A DNA stretch of 64,000 bases from contig CAWHMO010000010.1 of the NCBI GenBank assembly GCA_963830565.1, positions 186,001 to 250,000 of the forward strand, read 5' to 3'. Position numbers and translations under genes: made by a program. Of the stretch, positions 7,877 to 17,091 are shown in pieces. The DNA comes from DATFDN01 sp963830565 (GTDB lineage: Bacteria > Pseudomonadota > Alphaproteobacteria > Acetobacterales > Acetobacteraceae). The first letter of the stretch is position 1, and every line of letters begins with the position of its first letter. The notes under the pieces are model-generated. The model saw nothing but the letters and a program-made list of their open reading frames with translations. It searched no databases and was not told where the DNA came from.

Positions 7877-8327
7877 TTTGCGGCTCGAACCAGAAATCCA
7901 GCACGTCGCCGATGCGCTTCCCGGCGAAGCGGGTCACAACTCGGGTTCCGATCTTCAGGCGCTCCGACGCGGCCTGGGGATCACTGAGGTCCACGCCCCG
8001 GAAATATCCGCCGATGGCGGTATCCGCCTTGTCGAGCAGCACGTAGCCGAATGCATAGGGCGGTGGCGGCAGGCCCTGGAATTCGTCATAGACGATGGTG
8101 AACGTTTCGATCCGGCCACCGGGCCCGACCTCCACCCAATCGGTGGTCGGCTCCAGCGTCTGGTCGGAAAATGCCCGCGGCGGGACCAGTACCCGGCCGG
8201 ACTTGGCGTCGCGCTTGCCGTACAGCTTCGCGTTGTCTCGCAACTGCACGTAAAACCAGCTCGCCGTCTCGCCGAGCGCGTGCGTGTAGGTGATATTCCA
8301 GGCTTCCTGCCGCTTCAGCAGTTCCAT
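7869..8327 (-). CDS. OB-fold protein, DUF35-like, without the zinc ribbon cysteines
   Basis: A 152-residue protein homologous in outline to DUF35 OB-fold partners of thiolase-fold enzymes: N-terminal helices, a short ribbon region, then an OB fold with GYVLLDKADTAIGGYF and RVVTRFAGKRIGDVLDFWFE. The ribbon segment reads LYGKRDAKSGRVLVPPRAF and contains none of the four cysteines that bind zinc in typical DUF35 proteins. It sits between tetR (8-base overlap) and the thiolase-fold gene at 8345. DUF35 proteins usually form a complex with the neighbouring thiolase-like subunit and bind the acyl-CoA, so the same role is likely here. Confidence 0.8.
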   Translation of the reverse strand: MELLKRQEAWNITYTHALGETASWFYVQLRDNAKLYGKRDAKSGRVLVPPRAFSDQTLEPTTDWVEVGPGGRIETFTIVYDEFQGLPPPPYAFGYVLLDKADTAIGGYFRGVDLSDPQAASERLKIGTRVVTRFAGKRIGDVLDFWFEPQIG

Positions 8328-8344
8328 TTCCCGTTCTCCCGATC

Positions 8345-9520
8345 TCAGGCTTCGACGACCATGGTTCCGAAGAACTGGTGATCGCCGCCATTGCCGCTGG
8401 CGATGCCCACGCGCGCGCCCTCCACCTGGTGCCTACCCGCACGGCCTCGCACCTGCTGGGCGATCTCGATCACCCGCACCATCGCGGTCACGGCGATCGC
8501 ATTGGTGCAGAGCGTGCCGCCGGAGGGATTGACCGGGATGGCGCCGCCGAGCTGGAACTGGCCCTCATTCAGCATCGCCGGGGACTGGCCGAGATCGGCG
8601 AGCCCGGCGGCTTCGATCGAGTGGAACTCGGTGTTGCTGAACGGCGCGTAGAGTTCGGCCACATGCACCTGCCGACGCGGGTCGGTGATGCCCGCCATCT
8701 TGAACGATCGCGCGAAGGAGTTGCGCAGCGCGTAGGCATCCGCGTGGTCAGCGGTGTAGTTGTTCCCCATGCGGTCGCCGATGTAGTATGTCTCGGAACA
8801 ATGACCGACGCCGGTGATCCAGACAGCGTCCAGCTTGCGTTCCTTGATGTACCGCTCCGAGGCCAGCACCATCGCGCCGCCGCCGCTCGATTGCGGGCAG
8901 CAATCGAACAGCTTGATCGGCCAGGAGATGATGCGGGAAGCGAAGACCTCCTCCTCCGTGGTCTCCTTGCGCAGATGTGCGTTCGGATTCTTCGACGCCT
9001 GCCAGCGATTCTTCACCACCACGCGCGCCATGTCCTGCTCGGTCATGCCGTATTTGTGCATGTAGCGGACCGCCGACATCGCCAGCATGTTGATGGTACC
9101 GAGCGGCAGCGCGCGCTCGTAGGTCGGGTCCCAGATCTTGTTCAGCACGGTCTGGCTGTCGCCGCACTCGCCCACCTTGTCGGCGCCGGCCGTCAGCACG
9201 ATGTCGCAGGCGCCGGCCGCGACGTGGTAGTAGGCGGCGGCGACGCTTGAGATGCCTGTCGCGCCGCCGGTGTTGATGCGCAGGAACCGCTTGTTGCGCG
9301 CGCCTACCGCATCGACGCCGACCCGTTCGGCGTTGCCGATACCCACCATGGCGTCGGGCGAGAGCGAGTAGACCACGGCCTCGATGTCATCGAGTTCCAG
9401 CCCGGCGTCGTTCAACGCGAGCGTCACCGCCTCGCGCACCAGGTCGGGGTAGCTGGCGTCGTCGCGCCGTGACCGGAAAGCCGACTGGCCAACGCCAATG
9501 ATGCCGACACGCAGGCTCAT
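8345..9520 (-). CDS. thiolase-fold protein (SCP-x/Ltp-type), catalytic Cys absent
   Basis: A 391-residue protein of the non-decarboxylating thiolase superfamily, SCP-x/lipid-transfer-protein type. It starts MSLRVGIIGVGQSAFRSRRD and ends with the family signature PVNPSGGTLCTNAIAVTAM and QQVRGRAGRHQVEGARVGI. Where thiolases carry the nucleophilic cysteine (C.SG) it has NTGGATGISSVAAAY, so classic acyl transfer is unlikely. Thiolase-fold aldolases such as Ltp2, which work with DUF35 partners, also depart from the classical thiolase mechanism, so a CoA-thioester aldolase role is a reasonable inference. The ATG at 9520 overlaps the stop of the next upstream gene as ATGA, and the OB-fold gene follows 17 bases downstream. 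Confidence 0.85.
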   Translation of the reverse strand: MSLRVGIIGVGQSAFRSRRDDASYPDLVREAVTLALNDAGLELDDIEAVVYSLSPDAMVGIGNAERVGVDAVGARNKRFLRINTGGATGISSVAAAYYHVAAGACDIVLTAGADKVGECGDSQTVLNKIWDPTYERALPLGTINMLAMSAVRYMHKYGMTEQDMARVVVKNRWQASKNPNAHLRKETTEEEVFASRIISWPIKLFDCCPQSSGGGAMVLASERYIKERKLDAVWITGVGHCSETYYIGDRMGNNYTADHADAYALRNSFARSFKMAGITDPRRQVHVAELYAPFSNTEFHSIEAAGLADLGQSPAMLNEGQFQLGGAIPVNPSGGTLCTNAIAVTAMVRVIEIAQQVRGRAGRHQVEGARVGIASGNGGDHQFFGTMVVEA

Positions 9521-10668
9521 GCTGCCGCTCCCTGCTCGCCGCTTCTCAGCACCACGACCGTGTTGTACTGCATGGCGAACCCGCTTGCGGCATGGGCCAA
9601 ACCGGTGCGCACCTTGGCCCGTTGGTGTCGGCCGGCGCGGCCGCGCACTTGGTTGGCGACCTCGGCGATGCGGATCAGTCCCGTGCAATAGACGGGATTG
9701 AGCGAGAGTGCGCCGCCCGAGGGGTTCACGGGCATCTCGCCTTCCGGGCCGAAGCGGCCATCCGCGACGCGGTCTCCCCAGGATGGACGCGGCGCCAGTC
9801 CCAGTGCCTCGTAGGCCAGCAGCTCCTGGAAGGGGGTGGTATCGGCAATCTCGGCAACGTCGATGGCCTCGGCGGGGCTCGTGATGCCGGCTTCCCCATA
9901 GGCCTGCCGCGCCGCGGCCTGCAGCGCCGGGGCCTCCGCCAAGTCGCGGTCGCCGAGAAAGCTCGGCTCGGTGGCCCAGCCCATGCCGGAAATCCAGGCC
10001 ACCTCGGCAATACCGCGTTCTTGCGCGTAGGCGTCAGAGGCAAGCACCAGCGCCACCGCGCCCGTCATCGGCTCGGCCAGCATGCCCTCCTGCAACGGCC
10101 ATCGCCGTGCCGTCGCAGCCGGCGCGTCGCGGACCAGGTCGGGATAGGCATGGGCGCCGTTGCGGCGGTTCTTCTCGGCCACTTCACGCGCCATCTCCGC
10201 GATGCCCGGAACGGCGGCCAGCAATGCGCTTGCCTGCAAGGCGTGCGAGGCCGGTTCGTCCAGCGGCAAGCGGCGATGGAAGTAGGGGTCGGCGGCGAGG
10301 CGCTGCGCCTCGGCCAGCGACGATGCCTCGGTCGGGCTCCAGGCCACCACGAGCTGCGTGCGATACTGGCCCGAGGCGACACGGAGCGCGCCCATGACGA
10401 AGGCGTGCTCGCCGGCGGACGGCGTGGAAAGGATGTCCCGGTCCACCCCGCCGACCGAACCCGATGCGGCCATCACCGAGATGGCTCGCCCGTCATATTG
10501 ATCGTTGGAGGCGACGACGATGCCCTCGATGTCGTCGATCCCCAGTCCTGCGTCGCGCAGCGCAAGCTGTGAGACGTCGTAGATCAATTCCTCCAGCGAG
10601 CGCCGGTCGCCGGTGATGCGGGGCATGATGGCGACGCCGATCACCCCGGTTTTGGTGAGGTACGGCAT
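9517..10668 (-). CDS. second thiolase-fold protein, catalytic Cys absent
   Basis: A 383-residue paralogue of the neighbouring thiolase-like protein. The N-terminus reads MPYLTKTGVIGVAIMPRITG. The C-terminal signature is PVNPSGGALSLNPVYCTGL, then EVANQVRGRAGRHQRAKVRT. The nucleophile position reads STPSAGEHAFVMGAL, again without cysteine. The two paralogues overlap by four bases and are probably made together, perhaps as a heteromeric complex with the OB-fold subunit. The start is ATG 10668, which lies 28 bases inside the end of the CoA transferase gene. Confidence 0.85.
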   Translation of the reverse strand: MPYLTKTGVIGVAIMPRITGDRRSLEELIYDVSQLALRDAGLGIDDIEGIVVASNDQYDGRAISVMAASGSVGGVDRDILSTPSAGEHAFVMGALRVASGQYRTQLVVAWSPTEASSLAEAQRLAADPYFHRRLPLDEPASHALQASALLAAVPGIAEMAREVAEKNRRNGAHAYPDLVRDAPAATARRWPLQEGMLAEPMTGAVALVLASDAYAQERGIAEVAWISGMGWATEPSFLGDRDLAEAPALQAAARQAYGEAGITSPAEAIDVAEIADTTPFQELLAYEALGLAPRPSWGDRVADGRFGPEGEMPVNPSGGALSLNPVYCTGLIRIAEVANQVRGRAGRHQRAKVRTGLAHAASGFAMQYNTVVVLRSGEQGAAA

Positions 10669-11783
10669 TTGGCTCCTGCCTCCTTTTCGTGGACTTGGCG
10701 CAGCTTGGGTCGACAGGCGGGCGGCGTGCCGTTCACCCGGGCCGGGAACAGCGCCTGCAAGGCGCCGTCCGGAGCCTGCCGGACCAAGCCGCGCGCGCGA
10801 TGGTGCGGTGAGGTGATCGCCTCGCCGAGGTCGAGGACCGAACTCACGCAGCAATCGGGCGAGGCGAACCGGGCCTCGCATTCGGCCAAGGTGAAGGTGC
10901 CGATCAGCGCCGCGACATCCGCGATCAGCGCGGTTTGCGGCAGGGGTTCGGCCTCGCGCCCGATCCAGTCCGGCCGTCCGGCGACCTCGGAGAAGGCACG
11001 CCAGAACTTCGGCTCTGCGGCACCGAGCGCGATATGCCGTCCGTCCACGGTGCCGTACACCTGATAGTACGCGGCGCCGCCATTGAGGTATGTCTGCCGG
11101 GGCTGCGGAACCGCCCCGATCGCGCCGTAGGCGGCGACCTGGAACAGTTGCAGCGGCATCGCCGTATCGGCCAGCCCGATGTCGATCTCGCAGCCCTGGC
11201 CGTCCGCCTCCCTCGCCCGCAGCGCGCCGAGGATGGCGATAACGCCGAACAGAGAGCCGGTCACATCCGAAAGCGGCGGGTCATAGAACAGCGGGGCGTC
11301 GGCGCCATTGCGGTGCAGCACCCCGGCGGCGGCGAGATAGTTGGCGTCGTGTCCGGCAAGCTGCACCATGGGACCGGTCGCGCCGTAGCCGCTCAGAGAG
11401 CAGTAGATCAGCCCGGGGTTGATTTCCCGCAGCACCGCATAGCCGAAGCCGAGGCGCTGCATCACGCCGGGGCGGAACCCCTCGATCAGCACGTCGGACT
11501 CCGCGACCAAGCGCAGGAACTCCGCGCGCGTCTCGGGCTGCTTGAGGTCCATGCGCCGCACGGCCTTGCCCGCATTCACGGCCTCGTAGAAGACTGGGCG
11601 GCCCTCGGCGTCGCGCGGACCAAGCTGCATCATGGCATCGCCCGAACTCGGCTCGACCTTGAGTATTTCGGCGCCCATGTCGGCGAGCAGCAGGCTGGCG
11701 AGTGGCCCGGGCAGGAACGCGGACAGGTCCAGGACCCGCACGCCACGCGCGAACAGGCCCAGACGGGACGGCGCCGCGTTCAC
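10641..11783 (-). CDS. CaiB/BaiF family (class III) CoA transferase
   Basis: A 380-residue class III CoA transferase. Hallmarks are the N-terminal VRVLDLSAFLPGPLASLLLA, then DMGAEILKVEPSSGD, and NPGLIYCSLSGYGATGP. The catalytic aspartate should be in AGHDANYLAAAGVL. These enzymes move CoA between carboxylic acids through an aspartyl-CoA thioester. The GTG at 11783 overlaps the stop of the cyclase-family gene (GTGA), which fixes the start. Its place between a ligase/cyclase pair and the thiolase-like genes suggests activation of the pathway acid to its CoA thioester. Confidence 0.9.
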   Translation of the reverse strand: MNAAPSRLGLFARGVRVLDLSAFLPGPLASLLLADMGAEILKVEPSSGDAMMQLGPRDAEGRPVFYEAVNAGKAVRRMDLKQPETRAEFLRLVAESDVLIEGFRPGVMQRLGFGYAVLREINPGLIYCSLSGYGATGPMVQLAGHDANYLAAAGVLHRNGADAPLFYDPPLSDVTGSLFGVIAILGALRAREADGQGCEIDIGLADTAMPLQLFQVAAYGAIGAVPQPRQTYLNGGAAYYQVYGTVDGRHIALGAAEPKFWRAFSEVAGRPDWIGREAEPLPQTALIADVAALIGTFTLAECEARFASPDCCVSSVLDLGEAITSPHHRARGLVRQAPDGALQALFPARVNGTPPACRPKLRQVHEKEAGAKCRTSPKPG

Positions 11784-12653
11784 AGCACCGCCACCGGCGC
11801 CACCGGGCCGCCCGTGCCGCCAACCACCGGAAGCGGGGTGACGACAAAGAGGAACGCGGTGCCGCCGACCTCGGCCAGGGGCCGCAGCACCATTCCCTCG
11901 AGCAGCGGGATTCCGTAATCGCGGATCAGGCGCTGGTGGACTGGAAACACCGTGCCGGGCGGGAAAGGCAGGGTCTCGATCGCGAAATTGTCGGCGCCCA
12001 CCATGGCGACGCCGCATGACGCCAGCCACAGCGCCGCCTCGACGTCGATGCCGGGCTCGGTGTTGAAATCCACGTCCCGCGATGTCTGGCTTTCCAGCCA
12101 GCCGGTGCGGATCAGCACGGCGTCGCCTTCCTGGAGGGTCACTTCAGAGAGCGCGGCCGCTTCTTCCAGCTCCGCCCGGCCGATCGCATCGCCGGGGGCG
12201 GCCGACCGCGCCGCGCAGGCGCACGATGTCGAGCAGCACGCCGCGCGTCACCAGCGGCGGCATCTTGTCGATGCCGCAGCGCAGCGCTCCCGTGGTGCTG
12301 CGGACCGTGCTGCCGGGGAAGCCGTTGTACAGGTGGTCGTCGCACCAGGCATGACACAGCGCGTCGATATGCGTGCCGAGATGCAGGGGCAGGATGACGG
12401 TATCCTCGGCGAACTGGAAGCCGCCCGGTCGCTTGGCGCCCGCTGCGTAGTCGCCACCGTCGCGGCCCATGAAATGCATGACCCCGGCGCGGTGTTTGGG
12501 GACGGGCGTGCGCTCCGAGATCGGCTGAGTCAGGCTGACGATCCGCCCGGTGCGCACCAGCGACGCCGCCAGCCGGACCTGCTCCGGGCCGATCAGATTC
12601 GGCGCGCCGATCTCGTCCTCCGCGCCCCAACGTCCCCAGGCTTCCCGCGCCAT
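11780..12653 (-). pseudogene. cyclase-family (kynurenine-formamidase-like) hydrolase, one frameshift
   Basis: PF04199-type metal hydrolase. The first frame from ATG 12653 includes the metal-binding signature LPLHLGTHIDALCHAW. The second frame, from about 12195 down to 11780, continues with GDAIGRAELEEAAALSEVTL, GDAVLIRTGWLESQ and GADNFAIETLPFP. The break is at a run of five G (12194-12198). One base fewer gives RLRGAVGRPGDAIGRAEL and a full protein of about 290 residues. Members hydrolyse N-formylkynurenine, cyclic amides or related ring compounds; the substrate here is unknown. It lies 3 bases after the AMP ligase stop and overlaps the CoA transferase start. The homopolymer indel may be a read error. 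Confidence 0.8.
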
Positions 12654-12656
12654 TGC

Positions 12657-14221
12657 TCAGGCTCCCCGCGACAGGTGGGCGGCGGCGTCCCTCAGTTCGC
12701 GCCGCATCAGCTTGCCGGTGACGGTGGTGGGCAGCGCGTCGAGGATCTCGAACCGGTCCGGGGTCTTGTAGCCGGAAGCGAGCGCGCGGCAATGCGCCGC
12801 GAGCTCCGCCGGACTCGGCCGGTCGTCGCCCTCCAGCACCACGAAGGCGATGATGGATTCGCCGATCTCGGACGGCACGCCGACGACGCCGGCCTGCGCC
12901 ACGGACGGGTGCTGCATCAGCACGTCCTCCACCTCGGCGGGCGAAACGTTGATCCCGCCGCGCTTGATCATCTCCGTCGAGCGGCCGAGGAACACGAACT
13001 CGCCGGCTTCGGTGAGCTGGCCGATGTCGCCGCTGCGGAACCAGCCGTCGGCAGCGAAGGCGCTGGCGTTGTGGCGCGCACTATACCCGACGTAGCCGCG
13101 CATCACGTAGGGGCCGCGCACCTCGACCAAGCCGGACTCGCCGGGGCCGCGCACGTCCCCTGTGATTTCATCGACGATGCGCAGCTCCACGCCCGGCAAC
13201 GGCAGGCCCTGGCAGTTGGCGCGCCGCTCCAGCGCCCAGTCGTGGTGCGTCACGCAGCAATTCCCGCCGGTTTCGCTCGATCCATAGACATTGCAGAGCT
13301 CGGCGGCACCCAGTGTCTCGGCGGCCTTGATCACATCCTGGGGGCTGCCGATGGTAAGGCCCGTGCGCAGGCTGCGCGTGCGCTCCGGCCGGAACTCCGG
13401 ATGCCGGATCAGGGCGTCCGTCATGCCGGGCAGCGTGTAGATCGACGTGCAGCCGTGACGTTCGATCAGATCAAGCGCCTCACCGGCATCAAACCGCCCC
13501 TGCAACACCAAGGTCGCGCCGTGGCCGAAAGTCGCCGGCAGCGCGTTGATGCCGCCATAGGCCCAGAACAGCGGCGGCGACAGCAGCACCTTGTCTTCTG
13601 GGCCGAGGCCCTGGCGCTCGCCGATGTTGAAGCCGTTCTCGAGCACGAGATAATGGGCCAGCGCGACCCCTTGGGCCGGCTGGTCGAGCCCGAGCTGTAC
13701 AGGATCATGGCGTCGTCGCTGGCGCTGGCGCCCTCGCCGGGAGCTTGGGTTGGCAAAGGCGAGGCCGCCTCGCGCGCCGCCGCGTAGTCGGGAAAGCCGC
13801 CGTCGCCATCAACGAGGAGCACCGGGATGTGGCGCTCCGGCGCGAGGTCGCGCAGGATCGCGGCGTAGTCCTCGCGCGCGAAGCGAGCCAATGCCACCAG
13901 CACGCGAATTTCGGAGTCCGCGAGCAGGAACTCCAACTCCCGCCGTGTGGACCAGGTGCTGAACGGCGCCACCACGGCGCCGAGCAGCCACGCCCCGAAG
14001 GCCACCTCCAGCCATTCCGGCCGATTGTTGATGAGCAGGCCCACGCGATCGCCGCGGCCGACGCCGCGCGCGCGTAGCATGGCGGCGGCCTGCCGGGCGC
14101 GGGCGGCGAGGGTCCGCCAGCTCAGCGCCTCGGCGCCGGCGATGACGGCGGTCGCCTCCGGCCGGCGCGACGCCTGCTCGTCCAGCAGTTCGAAAAGGGT
14201 ACGGCTGTAAGGGGGCTGCAT
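12657..14221 (-). pseudogene. AMP-forming acyl/aryl-CoA ligase, one frameshift
   Basis: ANL-superfamily ligase of about 520 residues. The first frame, from ATG 14221, covers the N-domain through the ATP-binding loop, ILYSSGSTSRPKG. The second frame, 13646 to 12657, covers LSPPLFWAYGGINALPATF, NVYGSSETGGNCC, the hinge region DGWFRSGDIGQL and FVFLGRSTEMIKRGGINVSP, and ends with the catalytic lysine in LPTTVTGKLMRREL. One G missing from the run at 13667-13670 causes the shift; restoring it gives RPKGVALAHYLVLENGF. The enzyme resembles benzoate or cyclohexanecarboxylate-CoA ligases. It is the first gene of the minus-strand operon. The 115-bp gap to the divergent thiolase at 14337 must hold the promoter. 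Confidence 0.85.
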
Positions 14222-14336
14222 GTCGCTTCGGATGCCCGCCTGATCAGTGGCTACTCAACAGTATGCTTCTATTCTCTACGGTCGCGCAAGCGGCGGCGGC
14301 CGTGCTACGGAGCATGAAACGAAGAGAGGCGAGGGA

Positions 14337-14962
14337 ATGTCGCTTTGCGGAACATGCGCGATCACCGGCATTGGGGAGACCGCCTATGTGCGGGGTTCCC
14401 CGCACAACGCCTTCGCGCTGCAGATCGAGGCCTCGCTCGCCGCGATCCGCGATGCCGGGCTTGACCCGAAGGATATCAACGGGATTATTCCGATCGGCAT
14501 TACCGGGGCGTCGGCGGAGGCATTCGTCACCAATTTCGGCATCCCCGACCTGCGGTTCTCGGCGGTCGTTCCATGGGGGACGCAAGCGGGCTCGCCTCCG
14601 TGCAGTGCGCCATCGCCGCCATTTCGTCGGGCATCTGCAACCACGTGCTGATCCCGGCCGGGCGCAACGTCTCCTCCGGCGCGCGGGCCGGCGCGCGCAT
14701 CCACCAGATGCCGCAGTTCCATCTGATCACGCAGCTCGAGCTAGGCGCGATCGCGCCGGCACAGCTCTATGCCCCGACGACCAACACGCATGGCGGGCTG
14801 CTGTCGCAGGGGCACATGCTGGGCATGAACCACATCGTCGAGCTGGTACGCCAGCTTCGCGGCCAGGGCGGGCGCGCGCAGGTGCGGGATGCCGAGATCG
14901 GGCTTGTCACCGGCTACGGCTACATGGGCGACGGCGCCATGGCCATCATGGGACGGAGTTGA
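14337..14962 (+). pseudogene. thiolase-fold gene with a large internal deletion and a frameshift
   Basis: The N-terminal part is of SCP-x type (MSLCGTCAITGIGETAYVRG, ALQIEASLAAIRDAGLDPKD). A one-base loss at CC 14571-14572 shifts the frame before GDASGLASVQCAIAAISSGI. After APAQLYAP, around 14775, the sequence jumps to TNTHGGLLSQGHMLGMNHIV, which belongs near residue 310-330 of a 380-390-residue protein. About 170 central residues are therefore missing, while the C-terminal end GQGGRAQVRDAEIGLVTGYG is kept. It is non-functional. It lies 4 bases upstream of an intact DUF35 gene, the usual partner arrangement, and diverges from the CoA-catabolism operon. Confidence 0.8.
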
Positions 14963-14966
14963 AGCG

Positions 14967-15389
14967 ATGAGCACCACCATCGAGAGCAAGCCCGTTCCCC
15001 ATCCGACGCCGGAATCACAGCCCTACTGGGATGGTGCGGCGGAGGGCAAGCTGCGCCTGCAACAATGCGCGTCTTGCAGCAAGTTTCGTCACTATCCGCG
15101 GCTCGTCTGCGACCGGTGCTATTCGGTCGATGCGGAATGGGTCGAGGCCAGCGGACACGGCGTCGTGCATAGCTGGACGGTGGCACATCACGCATTCCAT
15201 CCCGCGTTGAAGGGCGACCTGCCCTACACGCTGGTGATCGTGGACCTGGAGGAAGGCCCGCGCGCTATGGGCCGTCTCGATCCGGCGGCGGAGGATCGCC
15301 TGCACATCGGCCTGAAGGTGCAGGTTTCCTTCGCGCGCAACGCCGAGGGTGTCGCGTTGCCGGTATTCGCTGCGGCGAGTGACGCATAG
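14967..15389 (+). CDS. DUF35 OB-fold protein with rubredoxin-like zinc ribbon
   Basis: A 140-residue protein. An N-terminal helix (PESQPYWDGAAEGKLRLQQ) precedes a complete four-cysteine zinc ribbon, CASC...CDRC at about residues 37-55. An OB fold follows (GVVHSWTVAHHAFHP, YTLVIVDLEEGPRAMGRL, LKVQVSFA). DUF35 proteins bind acyl-CoA substrates for thiolase-fold partner enzymes. The partner immediately upstream is a pseudogene, so this gene is either orphaned or serves the thiolase-like proteins at 8345-10668, whose own OB-fold protein lacks zinc ligands. The gene is intact with a weak ribosome binding site (GAAG). Confidence 0.9.
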   Translation: MSTTIESKPVPHPTPESQPYWDGAAEGKLRLQQCASCSKFRHYPRLVCDRCYSVDAEWVEASGHGVVHSWTVAHHAFHPALKGDLPYTLVIVDLEEGPRAMGRLDPAAEDRLHIGLKVQVSFARNAEGVALPVFAAASDA

Positions 15390-15492
15390 GCTCCGGCTCT
15401 TCGCCGCCCAGCTACCGGAGCCCCAGCGGCCGAGTGCGCCGGAACAGCGAGCAACGACTTAGGAATGGCGGGCACACCGTCGAGCGCTCCTA

Positions 15493-15985
15493 GAGGCTGT
15501 TATGAACTGGCCATCAGTAAAGCGGCTTGCTTCAACATGAGGCAAGCGAGGGCGACGAAGTGCAAGCCAGCCAGAGTGCTGGCATAACGCTCATAGTCTC
15601 TGACCAGACGCCGGAAGCGGGTTGTCCAGGCCAGCGACCGCTCCGCGACCCAGCGGGTTGGCAGCAGCACGAAGCCCTTCTTGGCCTCGGGCAGCCGGAC
15701 GATGACCAGCTCGATGCCGTGTGCCTTGGCCGCCGCCTCGGCCCTCTCGCCGTTGTAGCCCTGATCGGCAAAGGCAACCTCGACGCTGCCCGCCGTTGCG
15801 TCCTGCACCGCATCGACCAGGCGCTCCACCTCGGCGCGGTCGTCAACATTGGCGGGCGTGACGTGCAACGCGAGCACGTGGCCCAGCGTGTCCACGGCCA
15901 AATGCAACTTGGAGCCCTTCTTACGCTTGGCGCCGTCATAAGCGGCACGCTCGCCGCTTTCGGGCGAAGAGCGCAGGGTTGGTGC
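15493..15985 (-). mobile_element. IS5-type insertion sequence fragment, 3' half of the transposase
   Basis: The minus strand codes for the C-terminal 160 or so residues of an IS5-group DDE transposase: TLRSSPESGERAAYDGAKRK, KLHLAVDTLGHVLALHVTPA, VEVAFADQGYNGE, LPEAKKGFVLLPTRWVAERS and the usual end YASTLAGLHFVALACLMLK. The stop is at 15500-15502. GAGGCTGTTATGAAC at 15493 is probably the outer end of the element. The N-terminal third to half, including the first catalytic aspartate, is missing. The frame joins directly to a metalloprotease remnant, so the 5' part was lost together with the protease 3' end. Confidence 0.8.
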
Positions 15986-16506
15986 CGAGGGTGACCCTGG
16001 CGCGCCGTACAGGCTGTCGATAGCAGCGACATCCGCCGCGTCCGGAGTGCGGTTGGTGGCTGTTTGAACATGGTTCATGATGGACGCTGGATCGCTGCCT
16101 TCGGCCAGTCCCAGCGGCGCACCGGATTCATGCGCGGCAAGCTGCTGCAACCATGTTCCCGTGCCGGAATACGTAAGGATCCCGCTGGCATCCGGTGCCA
16201 ACGGCGAGATCGCCGGGTCCTGCAACAGCACCGTCGCGCTGGTGCAGTGATCGGATTTCCGGATTGTACCCCCATGAGCTCTGGCCGAGCAGTCCTTGCG
16301 AACTGCATATTCGCCTGCGCCGGGTCCGACACCTGCTCCAGATGGATGCCGGAGACTTGTGCCCATTCCTGGATACCGGCAGCGACGGCGGTCTGCTGCG
16401 TAGGGTCGGTGATCGCATTGGTTACGTCGGACGCCGATGCTGGCGAGGCGAACGCCCATGTCACGGTGTTACCTGCCCAGGTGAGGCCCGAGAGCGGTGT
16501 TGCCAT
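15986..16506 (-). pseudogene. matrixin/serralysin-like metallopeptidase (M10) remnant
   Basis: From ATG 16506 the minus strand reads MATPLSGLTWAGNTVTWAFA and then AVAAGIQEWAQVSGIHLEQV, the start of an M10-type protease domain. A frame change near 16240 leads to DASGILTYSGTGTWLQQLAA and HESGAPLGLAEGSD. The zinc motif HExxHxxGxxH is thus reduced to HESGAPLGL, with the second histidine gone. The domain ends DAADVAAIDSLYGAPGSP and then runs into the IS5 transposase fragment. Frameshift, lost metal ligand and insertion junction together make this a clear pseudogene. Confidence 0.7.
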
Positions 16507-16929
16507 CTCATTTTCCAATTCGTGCAGCCGGAACGCGAGGAATGTTCCAGGGAATTGGTGGCCCCTGACCAGCACATGCGGCGGTGACAACCCCGATAAC
16601 GTTCGCGTGCTCAATCCATTCGGATAATCCGAATTGGGCGATCCGTTTTCGCGATGAAATTCCTAATTGGGGAAGATGGCTGATTTACCTGGTGCGGGAC
16701 TGGTCTCCGCTGGCAAGCGATCCTCTACCGAGCACGGGCGCGGCGCACGATCCGGTAGTTGGCGAGCACCGGCTCACTGTCGCTGCCCATGCCGATCTCA
16801 TCGCGGACGCAGGAGGTCGTCGGAATCCGGGAGGCGCGGGCATGCCCCTCAGGTTGGGTCAGACCGACTTAGTCGTCATGCCCGCCAACAACGTTGGCTC
16901 CGCCCTGCTCAGCGGCAAGGAGTGCACGC
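16507..16929. other. no gene recognised
   Basis: About 420 bases between the protease start and the binding-protein remnant. Open frames on both strands are short and have no family resemblance. The AT-richer patch near 16600-16680 could hold the protease promoter, but no hexamer pair is convincing. Confidence 0.35.
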
Positions 16930-17041
16930 CCGCAACGCGCCGATCTTGATCACCGAGGACTGCGCGCGGGCACGCCGGGCGAGGACGATCGCGGGCACAG
17001 CGGCGGTAGCGGCGAGCAGATGGCGGCGTAACAGTATTCTA
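16930..17041 (-). pseudogene. ABC substrate-binding protein signal-peptide remnant
   Basis: The minus strand reads LLRRHLLAATAAVPAIVLAR and then RARAQSSVIKIGAL, a twin-arginine-like signal peptide followed by the first strand of a LivJ-type binding protein. A stop follows after about 15 more codons and the rest of the gene is absent. GGAGAA lies upstream of an ATA where an ATG start would be expected, so the start codon also seems lost. Confidence 0.4.
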
Positions 17042-17091
17042 AGTTCTCCCGATTAGCGTCCTGTCAGGCTGACCGTATAACCGCCGTGGTA

